Positions 1 through 6,119 are shown, counted from the first letter of the stretch. The stretch: 7,013 nucleotides of DNA from an uncultured Gaiellaceae bacterium (GCA_955652075.1 CATPAS010000243.1:1-7013), one strand, 5' to 3'. Program-made: numbers and translations. Notes: generated by a model not told the origin, from the letters alone.

Positions 1-517
1 GAACGACACCGTCGTCCTCCTCGCGAACGGCGCAAGCGGGACGACGCGCTCCGCAGCGAGCGCTGCCGCGTTCGACGAATGCCTGCGGGCCGTCTGCGCC
101 GACCTCGCAGGCCAGATCGTCGCCGACGGCGAAGGCGCGACCTTCACGGCGGAGATCAGCGTCAGCGGTGCTGCTAGCGATCCCGAGGCGAAGGCGATCG
201 CACGTCGGATCGCGACCTCGCCGCTCGTGAAGACGGCGCTGTTCGGCCGCGATGCGAACTGGGGCCGCGTGCTTGCGGCCGCCGGCTCCGCGCCGTACAA
301 CGGCGGCTACGCACAACTCGATCCCGGCTGCGTCACCCTCGACCTCGCGGGAGTGCGTGTCGTCGATGCGGGCGCGCCGCAGGACGTCGAGCCGAAGCTC
401 GTCGGCGCGGGCTGCACGATCGTCCTCGACCTGGCGCTCGGCGAAGGATCCGCCAGCTATCTGACCAGCGACCTTTCGTACGACTACGTCCGGATCAACG
501 CGGAGTACCGCTCGTGA
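1..517 (+). CDS. argJ: ArgJ, bifunctional ornithine acetyltransferase / N-acetylglutamate synthase (3' part, 5' end outside window)
   Basis: ArgJ moves the acetyl group from N-acetylornithine to glutamate, which makes ornithine and regenerates N-acetylglutamate in the cyclic arginine pathway. In some organisms it also uses acetyl-CoA. The frame is open from base 2 and gives 171 residues. It begins NDTVVLLANG, the conserved stretch early in the mature beta chain of this self-cleaving enzyme. It continues with SPLVKTALFGRDANWGRV and GSAPYNGG, and ends YVRINAEYRS, a typical ArgJ C-terminus. The alpha chain and the autocleavage threonine lie upstream of the window, so I cannot judge them. The stop (515-517) overlaps the argB start by four bases. 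The visible part shows no break or missing conserved block. Substrate range (mono- or bifunctional) cannot be read from this fragment. Confidence 0.95.
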   Translation, partial: NDTVVLLANGASGTTRSAASAAAFDECLRAVCADLAGQIVADGEGATFTAEISVSGAASDPEAKAIARRIATSPLVKTALFGRDANWGRVLAAAGSAPYNGGYAQLDPGCVTLDLAGVRVVDAGAPQDVEPKLVGAGCTIVLDLALGEGSASYLTSDLSYDYVRINAEYRS

Positions 518-1182
518 GCTTCGTCGTCCTCAAATGCGGCGGCGCGGTGGCCAACCAGTCGGCCGGCACGATCCTGCAACTCGCCGACGCCGGCCACGAC
601 GTCTGCGTCGTTCACGGTGCCGGGCCGCAGATCTCAGAGGAGATGGAGCGGTTCGGCATTCCCGTCGAGTTCGTCGGCGGGCGGCGCGTCACCACAACGG
701 CGGGCCTCGCGGTGGTCCGTTCGTCGTTCGCCGCCGTCAACCGGGCACTGTGCCTCGCGCTCGGGACGCGCGCAGTCGGTCTGTTCGGGGACGAGATCGG
801 GCTCCATGCCGTGCAGATCCCGTCTCTTGGCCGTGTCGGCGATCCGCTGCCGAGTCGGCCGCGCGCGGTTGTCGAGGCACTGGCGGCCGGCCGCATTCCC
901 GTCGTCGCCCCACTCGGCGTCGGACCGCTGAATGTCAACGCCGACGACGCGGCGGCCGCGCTCGCAGTCGGGCTCGAGGTCGACCGCCTCCTGTTCGTCA
1001 CCGACGTCGCCGGCGTCTTCCACGACGGGGCCGTGCTTCCGAGCATCGCGGTAGGCGAGGCCAACCGGCTGCTCGGCGACGGCACCTTCGCAGGCGGCAT
1101 CGTTCCCAAGCTGCGCGCTGCGGTGATCGCTGCGCGCAACGGCGTGCGCACCGAGATCGGCGAGACGGCGGTGATGGCGTGA
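514..1182 (+). CDS. argB: ArgB, acetylglutamate kinase, compact form (222 aa)
   Basis: ArgB phosphorylates N-acetylglutamate with ATP, the second step of arginine synthesis, and belongs to the amino acid kinase family. Visible motifs are VVLKCGG with Lys7, VVHGAGPQIS at 32-41, GGRRVTT with Arg58, NVNADD at 140-145, FVTDVAGV with Asp164, and GGIVPKLRAA with Lys199. The residues expected to bind ATP and acetylglutamate are therefore present. The protein is short: most family members have about 250-300 residues. It starts directly at the first beta strand, with none of the N-terminal helix found in arginine-inhibited hexameric enzymes. Only 23 residues follow Lys199, against about 41 in E. coli, so the segment before the final GT-type tail (here GETAVMA) is missing. 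The usual HGGG motif reads HGAG. The GTG start overlaps the argJ stop (GTGA), and GGAG at 502-505 lies eight bases upstream of it. Assignment is firm from motifs and neighbours; regulation by arginine is uncertain. Confidence 0.93.
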   Translation: MSFVVLKCGGAVANQSAGTILQLADAGHDVCVVHGAGPQISEEMERFGIPVEFVGGRRVTTTAGLAVVRSSFAAVNRALCLALGTRAVGLFGDEIGLHAVQIPSLGRVGDPLPSRPRAVVEALAAGRIPVVAPLGVGPLNVNADDAAAALAVGLEVDRLLFVTDVAGVFHDGAVLPSIAVGEANRLLGDGTFAGGIVPKLRAAVIAARNGVRTEIGETAVMA

Positions 1183-2315
1183 GCACGGTGATGCACTCGG
1201 CGGTTCTCCCTGTCTACGCCCGCCAGGATCTAACGTTCGTCCGCGGCAAGGGTACGACGCTGTACGACGCCGACGGCCGCGCGTATCTGGACTTCCTGGC
1301 CGGGATCGCCGTCGTCGGCCTCGGGCACTGCCATCCGGCGCCGCTCGCCGCCGCCACGGCGCAGCTCGACCGGCTCTGGCACGTGTCGAACCTCTACTGG
1401 ACGGAGCCCATGGTCGAGCTCGCGGAGCGCCTCTCCGCACGGGCCGGTGGCGCGCGTGCGTTCTTCTGCAACTCCGGCGCGGAAGCTGTCGAAGCGGGGC
1501 TGAAGTACGCCCGCAAGGCGACCGGCAAGCCGAGCGTCGTCGCGCTGAGCGGTTCCTTTCACGGCCGCACGCTCGGCGCTCTCTCCGTGACCGGCCAGCC
1601 TGGCAAGCGCGAGGCGTTCGAGCCGCTGCTTCCGCACGTGCAGTTTGCGGAACCGAACGAGATCGGCTCGCTCGAGGCCGCGGTCTCGCCCGAGACCGGC
1701 TGCATCTTGCTCGAGCCGATACAGGGCGAGGGCGGCGTGCACGTGCTGGAAGCATCCTTCGTGGCGGCCGCGCGCAGCCTCGCCGACGAGACCGGCGCCG
1801 TGCTGCTCTTCGACGAAGTACAGACCGGCGTCGGCCGGACTGGCGCGTTCTTCGCCCACGAGCACGTGGGTGTGCGGCCCGACGCCCTCATGCTGGCGAA
1901 GGGTCTCGCCAACGGCCTGCCGATCGGCTGCCTGCTCGTCCTCGACGACGCTCCGGAGGGATTCGCCGCGGGAGATCACGCCAGCACGTTCGGCGGCAAC
2001 CCGGTGGCGTGTGCAGCCGCGAACGCTGTCTGCGGAGAACTGCCGGACGAGTTGCTCGCAGCCGTCACGGCGAACGGTCTCGCGCTCGCCGACGGACTCG
2101 CCGCGCTGCCCGGCATCCGCGCGGTGCGCGGCGCCGGCCTCATGCTGGGCGCCCAGCTCGACCGCCCGGCGGCGGACGTCGTCGCCCTGTGCGCGGAGCG
2201 AGGCTTGCTCGTCGGCACGGCGGGGGCGGACGTCCTCCGCCTGACGCCGCCGTTGATCGTCACGACCGCCGAGATCGAGCAGGCGGTCGGTGTCCTGGAG
2301 GAGGTGCTCGCATGA
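1179..2315 (+). CDS. argD: ArgD, acetylornithine aminotransferase (PLP-dependent)
   Basis: ArgD converts N-acetylglutamate semialdehyde to N-acetylornithine with glutamate as amino donor; many members also serve lysine synthesis. It is a cytosolic class III (fold type I) aminotransferase. The 378 residues show the full motif set: FFCNSGAEA at 95-103 (phosphate-binding loop), SFHGRTLG, EPIQGEGG, LLFDEVQTGVGRTG with the PLP-ring aspartate Asp212, AKGLANGLPIG with the Schiff-base lysine Lys241, STFGGNP, and RLTPPL near the end. I chose the GTG at 1179, which overlaps the argB stop as GTGA and gives an N-terminus (MSTVMHSAVLPVYARQDLTF) of the expected ArgD type. The frame stays open far upstream, to about 534, but that part is an arginine-rich out-of-frame reading of argB. 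An ATG at 1191 is a possible alternative start. Length is slightly under the usual 390-400 residues. Confidence 0.96.
   Translation: MSTVMHSAVLPVYARQDLTFVRGKGTTLYDADGRAYLDFLAGIAVVGLGHCHPAPLAAATAQLDRLWHVSNLYWTEPMVELAERLSARAGGARAFFCNSGAEAVEAGLKYARKATGKPSVVALSGSFHGRTLGALSVTGQPGKREAFEPLLPHVQFAEPNEIGSLEAAVSPETGCILLEPIQGEGGVHVLEASFVAAARSLADETGAVLLFDEVQTGVGRTGAFFAHEHVGVRPDALMLAKGLANGLPIGCLLVLDDAPEGFAAGDHASTFGGNPVACAAANAVCGELPDELLAAVTANGLALADGLAALPGIRAVRGAGLMLGAQLDRPAADVVALCAERGLLVGTAGADVLRLTPPLIVTTAEIEQAVGVLEEVLA
2297..2304 (+). promoter_or_regulatory. Strong Shine-Dalgarno for argR
   Basis: GGAGGAGG lies seven bases upstream of the ATG at 2312, inside the end of argD. It is among the strongest ribosome-binding sites in the window. 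It fixes the argR start and suggests that the repressor is translated by fresh initiation as well as by coupling to argD. Confidence 0.75.
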
Positions 2316-2773
2316 GGAAGTTCGAACGGCAGGGCGTGATCCTGCGTCTCGTCTCCGAACAGGAGCTCTCGACGCAGACGGAGCTGGCCGATGCGCTCCG
2401 CGAGGCCGGTTTCGACGCCGTCCAGACGACCGTCTCGCGCGACGTCGCGGAGCTCGGGCTCGTCAAGGTGCGCAACGACGAGGGCCGGCTGGTGTACGCG
2501 CCTCCCGGCGCCGCCGACCTTTCACGCCTCGGTGAGCTCGTGACTGCCCTTCGCCGCTGGGCGCTCTCCATCGTGCCCACCGGCACCATCGTCGTGATTC
2601 AGACGCCGCCCGGCCACGCGAACGCGCTCGCGCAGGCCATCGACGGTGCGGGCCTCGCGGACGTCGCCGGCACGGTCGCCGGCGACGACACGATCTTCGT
2701 CGCTGCGCGCGAAGGCAGCGGCAGCGCGCTTGCGGACCAGCTCCAACATCACCTGGAAGGAGACAGCCAGTGA
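2312..2773 (+). CDS. argR: ArgR, arginine-responsive transcriptional repressor
   Basis: ArgR is a hexameric DNA-binding protein that uses arginine as corepressor and binds ARG-box operators upstream of arginine genes. The 153 residues have the usual two domains. The N-terminal winged helix-turn-helix includes STQTELADALREAGF and the recognition region QTTVSRDVAELGLVKV, which is almost canonical for the family. The C-terminal oligomerisation and arginine-binding domain has TPPGHANALAQAIDGAGL and GTVAGDDTIFV, with the arginine-binding pair Asp125-Asp126. Length is normal for the family (about 150-170). The ATG at 2312 overlaps the argD stop as ATGA and has a strong ribosome-binding site. In related operons argF lies between argD and argR; here there is no room for it. 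I see no clear ARG box inside the window; it is expected upstream of argC or argJ, outside the window. Confidence 0.96.
   Translation: MRKFERQGVILRLVSEQELSTQTELADALREAGFDAVQTTVSRDVAELGLVKVRNDEGRLVYAPPGAADLSRLGELVTALRRWALSIVPTGTIVVIQTPPGHANALAQAIDGAGLADVAGTVAGDDTIFVAAREGSGSALADQLQHHLEGDSQ
2757..2762 (+). promoter_or_regulatory. Shine-Dalgarno for argG
   Basis: AAGGAG (within GGAAGGAG, 2755-2762) lies seven bases before the GTG at 2770. It supports this GTG as the argG start even though it overlaps the argR stop codon. Confidence 0.75.
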
Positions 2774-3972
2774 ACGGCATCGCCGTCCTCGCCTACTCAG
2801 GCGGGCTCGACACGAGCTGCGCGATTGCGTGGCTGAAGGAGGACTACGCCTTCGAGGAGGTCGTCGCCGTCCTCGTCGACGTGGGGCAAGAAGCGATGTT
2901 TCAACCAGCCATCGAACGCGGCAAGCTCGCAGGAGCGGATGACGTCATGCTGCTCGACCGCAAGGAAGCGTTCGCGGACGAGCAGGTGGCGAAGGCGCTG
3001 CTCGCGAACGCGCTCTACGAGGAGAAGTACCCACTCGTCTCCGCACTCTCGCGGCCGGTGATCGCCGAGGCGGTTGCCGAGGTCGCGCTCGAGCTCGGCG
3101 CCGACGCGGTCGTGCACGGCTGTACCGGCAAGGGAAACGACCAGCTCCGCTTCGAGCTTGCGTTCAAGGCGAAGTACCCGGGCGTGAAAGTGATCGCGCC
3201 ACTGCGCGACCGCATGTGGACGCGCGACGCGGAGATCGCCTACGCGGAGGCACGCGGCATCCCCGTCGAAGCGAGGGCGGAATCGCCTTACTCGGTCGAC
3301 GACAACCTGTTCGGCCGCGCGATCGAGGCCGGGATCCTCGAGGACCCCTGGACGGCCCCGCCGGAGGAAGCGTTCCTCCTCACCGGCGATCCTTCAGCAG
3401 CCCCCGCTCCCACCGACGTCGTCGTCTCGTTCGACCAGGGCCTACCCGTTTCCCTCGACGGAGAGGAGCTCCCGCTCTACGCGCTCGTCGGTGTCCTCAA
3501 CGAACGCGCGGGGGCGTACGGGATCGGCCGGATCGACATGATCGAGAATCGCGCCGTCGGCATCAAGAGCCGCGAGCTGTACGAGGCGCCTGCGGCGCTG
3601 GCGCTGATCGCCGCGCACCGCGCGCTGGAGGAGCTCGTGCTGACGAAGGGCGAGCTCGTGGCGAAGCGCGAGCTCGAGCCGAAATGGGCAAAGCTCGTCT
3701 ACGACGGCGGCTGGTTCGCGCCGGTCCGCAGCGCCTACGACGCGTTCTTCGCCGCGACGCAGGAGCTCGTCACGGGCGACGTGCGGTTGTCGCTTCAGCC
3801 CGGCGTGGCAGTCCTCAGCGGCCGGCGCTCCGAGCACGCGCTCTATTCCGAGTCACTTGCTTCGTACGGCATCGGTGAGACCTTCCCCCACGACGCGGCG
3901 GCGGGTTTCATCGGGATCACGGCGCTGGAGACAGACCTCGTAGCGGCACGGAAAAGGGTCCAGGTCGCGTGA
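2770..3972 (+). CDS. argG: ArgG, argininosuccinate synthase
   Basis: ArgG joins citrulline and aspartate, using ATP, to form argininosuccinate, the next-to-last step to arginine. The 400-residue protein begins with the N-type ATP pyrophosphatase P-loop AYSGGLDTS at residues 8-16. It carries the synthase signature HGCTGKGNDQ at 116-125, followed by SPYSVDDNLFGRAIEAG. The later stretch IGRIDMIENRAVGIKSRELYEAP is the conserved synthetase-domain segment that contributes to substrate binding. Length matches the usual 395-410 residue bacterial type. The GTG start overlaps the argR stop as GTGA and has a good ribosome-binding site; the end overlaps argH in the same way. The gene is intact. It needs citrulline, but argF is not in this window. 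Confidence 0.97.
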   Translation: MNGIAVLAYSGGLDTSCAIAWLKEDYAFEEVVAVLVDVGQEAMFQPAIERGKLAGADDVMLLDRKEAFADEQVAKALLANALYEEKYPLVSALSRPVIAEAVAEVALELGADAVVHGCTGKGNDQLRFELAFKAKYPGVKVIAPLRDRMWTRDAEIAYAEARGIPVEARAESPYSVDDNLFGRAIEAGILEDPWTAPPEEAFLLTGDPSAAPAPTDVVVSFDQGLPVSLDGEELPLYALVGVLNERAGAYGIGRIDMIENRAVGIKSRELYEAPAALALIAAHRALEELVLTKGELVAKRELEPKWAKLVYDGGWFAPVRSAYDAFFAATQELVTGDVRLSLQPGVAVLSGRRSEHALYSESLASYGIGETFPHDAAAGFIGITALETDLVAARKRVQVA

Positions 3973-5195
3973 CTCTCTGGTCCGGACGAGTCGACACCGA
4001 GGTCGCGCAGCCAGTCTGGGATTTCCTGCGGGCAGACGACGCCGAGTTGCTCCCGTACGACTGTCTCGCGACGCGGGTGCATGCTCGTCGCCTGCGCGAA
4101 GGCGGACTTCTCTCCGACGAGGAGCTCGCCGACGTCGAGACGGCGCTCGACTGGATCGCCGTCGAGGGAGCAGCCGAGCCCGAGGACGAGGACGTCCACT
4201 CCACGATCGAGCGGCTGCTCGGCACGGTCGGCCGCAAGATCCACGCCGGACGCTCGCGCAACGACCAGGTCGCGGCGGCTCTGCGGCTCTACGTCGCCGA
4301 CGCGTGCCTCGAAGCCGTCGCCGCCATTCGCAGATTCGTGGTCGCGGTCCTTACTCAGGCGGAGGAAGAGGCCGAGACGCCGATGCCCGGGTACACGCAT
4401 CTGCAGCGCGCACAGCCGGTCACGGTCGGACACCACCTGCTGGCGTGGGTGGAGATGCTCGACCGCGACCGCGACCGCTTCCGTCTCGCCGCAGATGCAG
4501 CACGGCCCTGGCCGCTCGGGTCCGGCGCGCTCGCCGGCTCGACGCTGGAGCTGCCGCCGCCCCCCGGAGTGCAGCTCAGAAACTCCATCGACGCGGTCGG
4601 CGACCGGGACTTCGCGCTCGACTACCTCTACGCGTGCGCGATGCTCGCAACGCACCTCTCACGCATCGGCGAGGAGATCGTCCTGTGGTGCACGTCCGAG
4701 TTCGGCTTCGTCCGGCTTCCCGAGGAAGCAGCGACGGGGTCGTCGATGATGCCGCAGAAGCTCAACCCGGACGTGGCCGAGCTTGCGCGCGGCAAGGCCG
4801 GCGCCGCGATCGGCCGCCTCACGGGCCTGCTCGCAACAGTCAAGGGACTTCCGCTCGCGTACAACCGCGACCTGCAGGAGGACAAGGAGCCGGTCTTCGC
4901 GGCGAGGCGCGAAGTCCGCGGCACACTCGCCGCGCTCGAGGTGCTCGTCACCGGCATCGAGTTCGACCACGACCGGCTCGCTGAAGCCTGCAGCGACCCA
5001 CTCGTGTCGGCGACGGACGCTGCCGAAGCGCTGGTCGCCGAGGGTCTCCCCTTCCGAGACGCGCACGAGCAGGTCGCAGGCCAGGTACGCGACGGGACCT
5101 TTGAAGCGCCTGCGATGCCTCGGCCCCGCGTCGCGCCGGGCCCGGCCGACGTGTACGCAGCGGTGGCTGAAGCGCGCAGTCGCTTCGACACTTAG
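3969..5195 (+). CDS. argH: ArgH, argininosuccinate lyase (408 aa, shorter than usual)
   Basis: ArgH splits argininosuccinate into arginine and fumarate, the last step of the pathway. It belongs to the aspartase/fumarase superfamily, whose active sites form between subunits of a tetramer. Visible conserved blocks are the N-terminal LWSGRVDTEV, DVHSTIERLLG with His77, RSRNDQ at 95-100, MPGYTHLQRAQP with the catalytic-region His144, NSIDAVGDRDFALDYL, and the superfamily signature GSSMMPQKLNP at 257-267, in the loop carrying the active-site serine. The length is about 50 residues under the common 450-470. All catalytic blocks are present, so the saving appears spread over the ends and the C-terminal domain rather than due to a break. 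The GTG start overlaps the argG stop as GTGA. It is the last gene of the operon: its stop is six bases from a 40-bp repeat array, and the next gene, hisA, is convergent. Confidence 0.95.
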   Translation: MTLWSGRVDTEVAQPVWDFLRADDAELLPYDCLATRVHARRLREGGLLSDEELADVETALDWIAVEGAAEPEDEDVHSTIERLLGTVGRKIHAGRSRNDQVAAALRLYVADACLEAVAAIRRFVVAVLTQAEEEAETPMPGYTHLQRAQPVTVGHHLLAWVEMLDRDRDRFRLAADAARPWPLGSGALAGSTLELPPPPGVQLRNSIDAVGDRDFALDYLYACAMLATHLSRIGEEIVLWCTSEFGFVRLPEEAATGSSMMPQKLNPDVAELARGKAGAAIGRLTGLLATVKGLPLAYNRDLQEDKEPVFAARREVRGTLAALEVLVTGIEFDHDRLAEACSDPLVSATDAAEALVAEGLPFRDAHEQVAGQVRDGTFEAPAMPRPRVAPGPADVYAAVAEARSRFDT

Positions 5196-5323
5196 AGGGC
5201 TGCCGAGGGACAGTCCCTGGAACGTGTCCTAGTCGGTCAGGTCCGAGGGACAGTCCCTGGAACACGGCTGAATCGGTCAGGTCCGAGGGACTGTCCCTGG
5301 AACACGGCTGAATCGGTCAGGTC

Positions 5324-5340
5324 CCAGGGACTGTCCCTGG
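5324..5340. repeat. Perfect 17-bp inverted repeat, unit 4 of the array
   Basis: CCAGGGAC-T-GTCCCTGG is a perfect inverted repeat with 8-bp arms and a single central base. In units 1-3 the second base of the left arm is G instead of C, which breaks one pair but leaves the inner 13 bp perfect. As RNA it could fold as a 6-bp stem with a 5-base loop. No T-run follows on either strand, so it is not a standard intrinsic terminator. Confidence 0.85.
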
Positions 5341-5346
5341 AAACAT

Positions 5347-5359
5347 GTCCGAGTCGGAC
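5347..5359. repeat. Second inverted repeat abutting the hisA stop codon
   Basis: GTCCGA-G-TCGGAC is a perfect 13-bp inverted repeat of a different sequence, lying in the tail of unit 4 and directly next to the hisA stop codon (read on the - strand). On the - strand it would follow hisA immediately and be followed by the CCAGGGAC palindrome. Together these could give a weak tandem hairpin at the end of the hisA transcript. There is only a three-base T-run between them. Confidence 0.6.
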
Positions 5360-6073
5360 TCAGCCTAGTAGTCGCAGAGGCAACGATCCGTCGAGCAAGG
5401 CCCGACCGACGACCGCCCCTTCGCAACCGATCGCTGCAACCGCAGCCAAGTCGGCCTCGGACCTGATCCCGCCCGCAGCGAGCACCGGCAAACCGGAAGC
5501 CTCCTTGACCTCCCGCAGGAGATCAAGATCCGGCCCGCCGAGCATCCCGTCGCGCTCGATCGCCGTGCACAGGATTCGAGACACGCCGGCCTCGGCGCAA
5601 CGCCGCGCAACGTCGCCCGCCTCGAAGCCGGTGTCGTCGAGCCAGCCGCGAGCCGCGACCCGCCCGCCGCGCACATCGATCGCAACGACGAGCCGGTCAC
5701 CGAGCTCAGCGACGAACTGCTCGAGAGCTCCGACCTGCGCGAGGGCAGCCGTGCCGACCACCACACGCGTGGCGCCGGCCGTGAGGAGACGCTCGGCGTC
5801 GGCAGGAGAGCGGATGCCCCCCGATGCCTGCACCTTGGCGGGCCGAGCGGCCTCGACGAGACGGCCGACGACGTCCGTCCTGATCCGGCCGCGGCGAGCG
5901 CCGTCGAGATCGACGACGTGGATCACTCGCGCGCCCGCGGCGGCGAACCTGCGCACCAGCTCCTCCGGTCGTGCCCGGGCCGCCACCCGCCCGAAGTCTC
6001 CCTGCTCGAGACGCACCGCCTCGTCGCCAAGCAGATCGACGGCGGGAAGCACCTGAAATGCGTCTGCTGTCAT
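5360..6073 (-). CDS. hisA: HisA, phosphoribosylformimino-AICAR isomerase (ProFAR isomerase)
   Basis: HisA carries out the Amadori-type isomerisation of ProFAR to PRFAR, the fourth step of histidine synthesis. It is a cytosolic (beta/alpha)8 barrel. The 237 residues are a normal length. Motifs are VLPAVDLLGDEAVRLEQGD with the catalytic-region Asp13, VVDLDGARRG, the first phosphate-binding loop SGGIRS, VVVGTAAL, VVAIDVRGGRVAARGW with the second catalytic Asp133, RDGMLGGPDLDLL, the second phosphate loop AAGGIRSEADL, and AVVGRALLDGSL. It reads as HisA rather than the bifunctional HisA/TrpF enzyme PriA of many actinobacteria, which has a characteristic AAFGRGSN stretch after VDLD; this protein has GARRGRIR there. 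The ATG at 6073 gives the expected N-terminus. No ribosome-binding site is visible upstream, and an AT-rich palindrome lies one base before the start. The gene converges on argH and diverges from the YerC-like regulator. Confidence 0.95.
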   Translation of the reverse strand: MTADAFQVLPAVDLLGDEAVRLEQGDFGRVAARARPEELVRRFAAAGARVIHVVDLDGARRGRIRTDVVGRLVEAARPAKVQASGGIRSPADAERLLTAGATRVVVGTAALAQVGALEQFVAELGDRLVVAIDVRGGRVAARGWLDDTGFEAGDVARRCAEAGVSRILCTAIERDGMLGGPDLDLLREVKEASGLPVLAAGGIRSEADLAAVAAIGCEGAVVGRALLDGSLPLRLLG

Positions 6074-6089
6074 GTTAGTATGCTAATAC
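6074..6089. promoter_or_regulatory. Candidate operator (AT-rich palindrome) between hisA and the YerC-like regulator
   Basis: The core TTAGTATGCTAA (6075-6086) is an inverted repeat with five of six pairs matching. It lies one base upstream of the hisA ATG and 33 bases upstream of the regulator's GTG. It is strikingly AT-rich within a GC-rich window. TrpR, the founding member of the regulator's superfamily, binds operators with CTAG-type half sites; here the half sites are TTAG and CTAA. That it is the binding site of the adjacent YerC-like protein is inference from position, symmetry and family. Confidence 0.55.
6079..6085. promoter_or_regulatory. Candidate overlapping -10 elements for divergent transcription
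   Basis: On the + strand TATGCT (6079-6084) fits the TAnnnT form of a -10 element; it would place a start near 6091, giving the regulator mRNA a leader of about 29 bases. On the - strand TAGCAT (6085 to 6080) also fits, and a start six bases beyond it falls on the A of the hisA ATG, predicting a leaderless hisA mRNA. I found no convincing -35 hexamer on either strand, so both calls are tentative. Confidence 0.35.
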
Positions 6090-6105
6090 AGCAATCACCG
6101 AGCCT

Positions 6106-6110
6106 GGGAG
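6106..6110 (+). promoter_or_regulatory. Shine-Dalgarno for the YerC-like regulator gene
   Basis: GGGAG lies nine bases upstream of the GTG at 6120 and supports that codon as the start. No ATG occurs in frame until residue 46, which would remove much of the domain. Confidence 0.6.
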
Positions 6111-6119
6111 ATCAGAGCC

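Larger units (their letters stand above)
5201..5360. repeat. Four tandem 40-bp palindrome-containing repeats between argH and hisA
   Basis: Four units of exactly 40 bp follow one another without spacers: 5201-5240, 5241-5280, 5281-5320 and 5321-5360. Each contains AGGGAC, one base, then GTCCCTGG, followed by a less conserved tail with (A/G)(A/G)TCGG. Units 2 and 3 differ at one position only, the palindrome centre (A at 5252, T at 5292). Unit 1 differs from unit 2 at eight positions. Unit 4 has a slightly shifted tail (one extra A) that resembles the tail of unit 1 more than those of units 2 and 3. The array fills practically the whole gap between two convergent genes, and its last base is the last base of the hisA stop codon. 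It resembles REP-type intergenic palindromes. Its roles could be transcription end, protein binding or a non-autonomous mobile repeat; nothing here decides. Confidence 0.9.

Noticed and set aside
534..1178. A long N-terminal extension of argD, open in the same frame
   Set aside because: Its translation is arginine-rich, low-complexity and out of frame with the well-conserved argB, so it is a by-product of high GC content.
634..1755. A 373-codon open frame on the - strand across argB and argD
   Set aside because: The translation is arginine- and alanine-rich with no recognisable motif, and it lies opposite two clearly conserved genes.
3843..4655. A 270-codon open frame on the - strand across the argG/argH junction
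   Set aside because: It has no motif and runs opposite conserved catalytic regions of ArgH; a high-GC shadow.
5201..5360. CRISPR array from regularly repeated 40-bp units
   Set aside because: The units are directly adjacent with no unique spacers, and no cas genes are visible. It is a tandem repeat.
5201..5360. Classical intrinsic terminators for argH and hisA
   Set aside because: The palindromes have a one-base centre and mostly weak RNA stems, and no T-run follows on either strand. A role in transcription end is possible but not supported by the usual signs.
5360..6073. PriA (bifunctional HisA/TrpF) instead of HisA
   Set aside because: The PriA-type AAFGRGSN stretch after VDLD is replaced by a HisA-type sequence, so dual function is not supported. 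A phylogeny with both groups would settle it.
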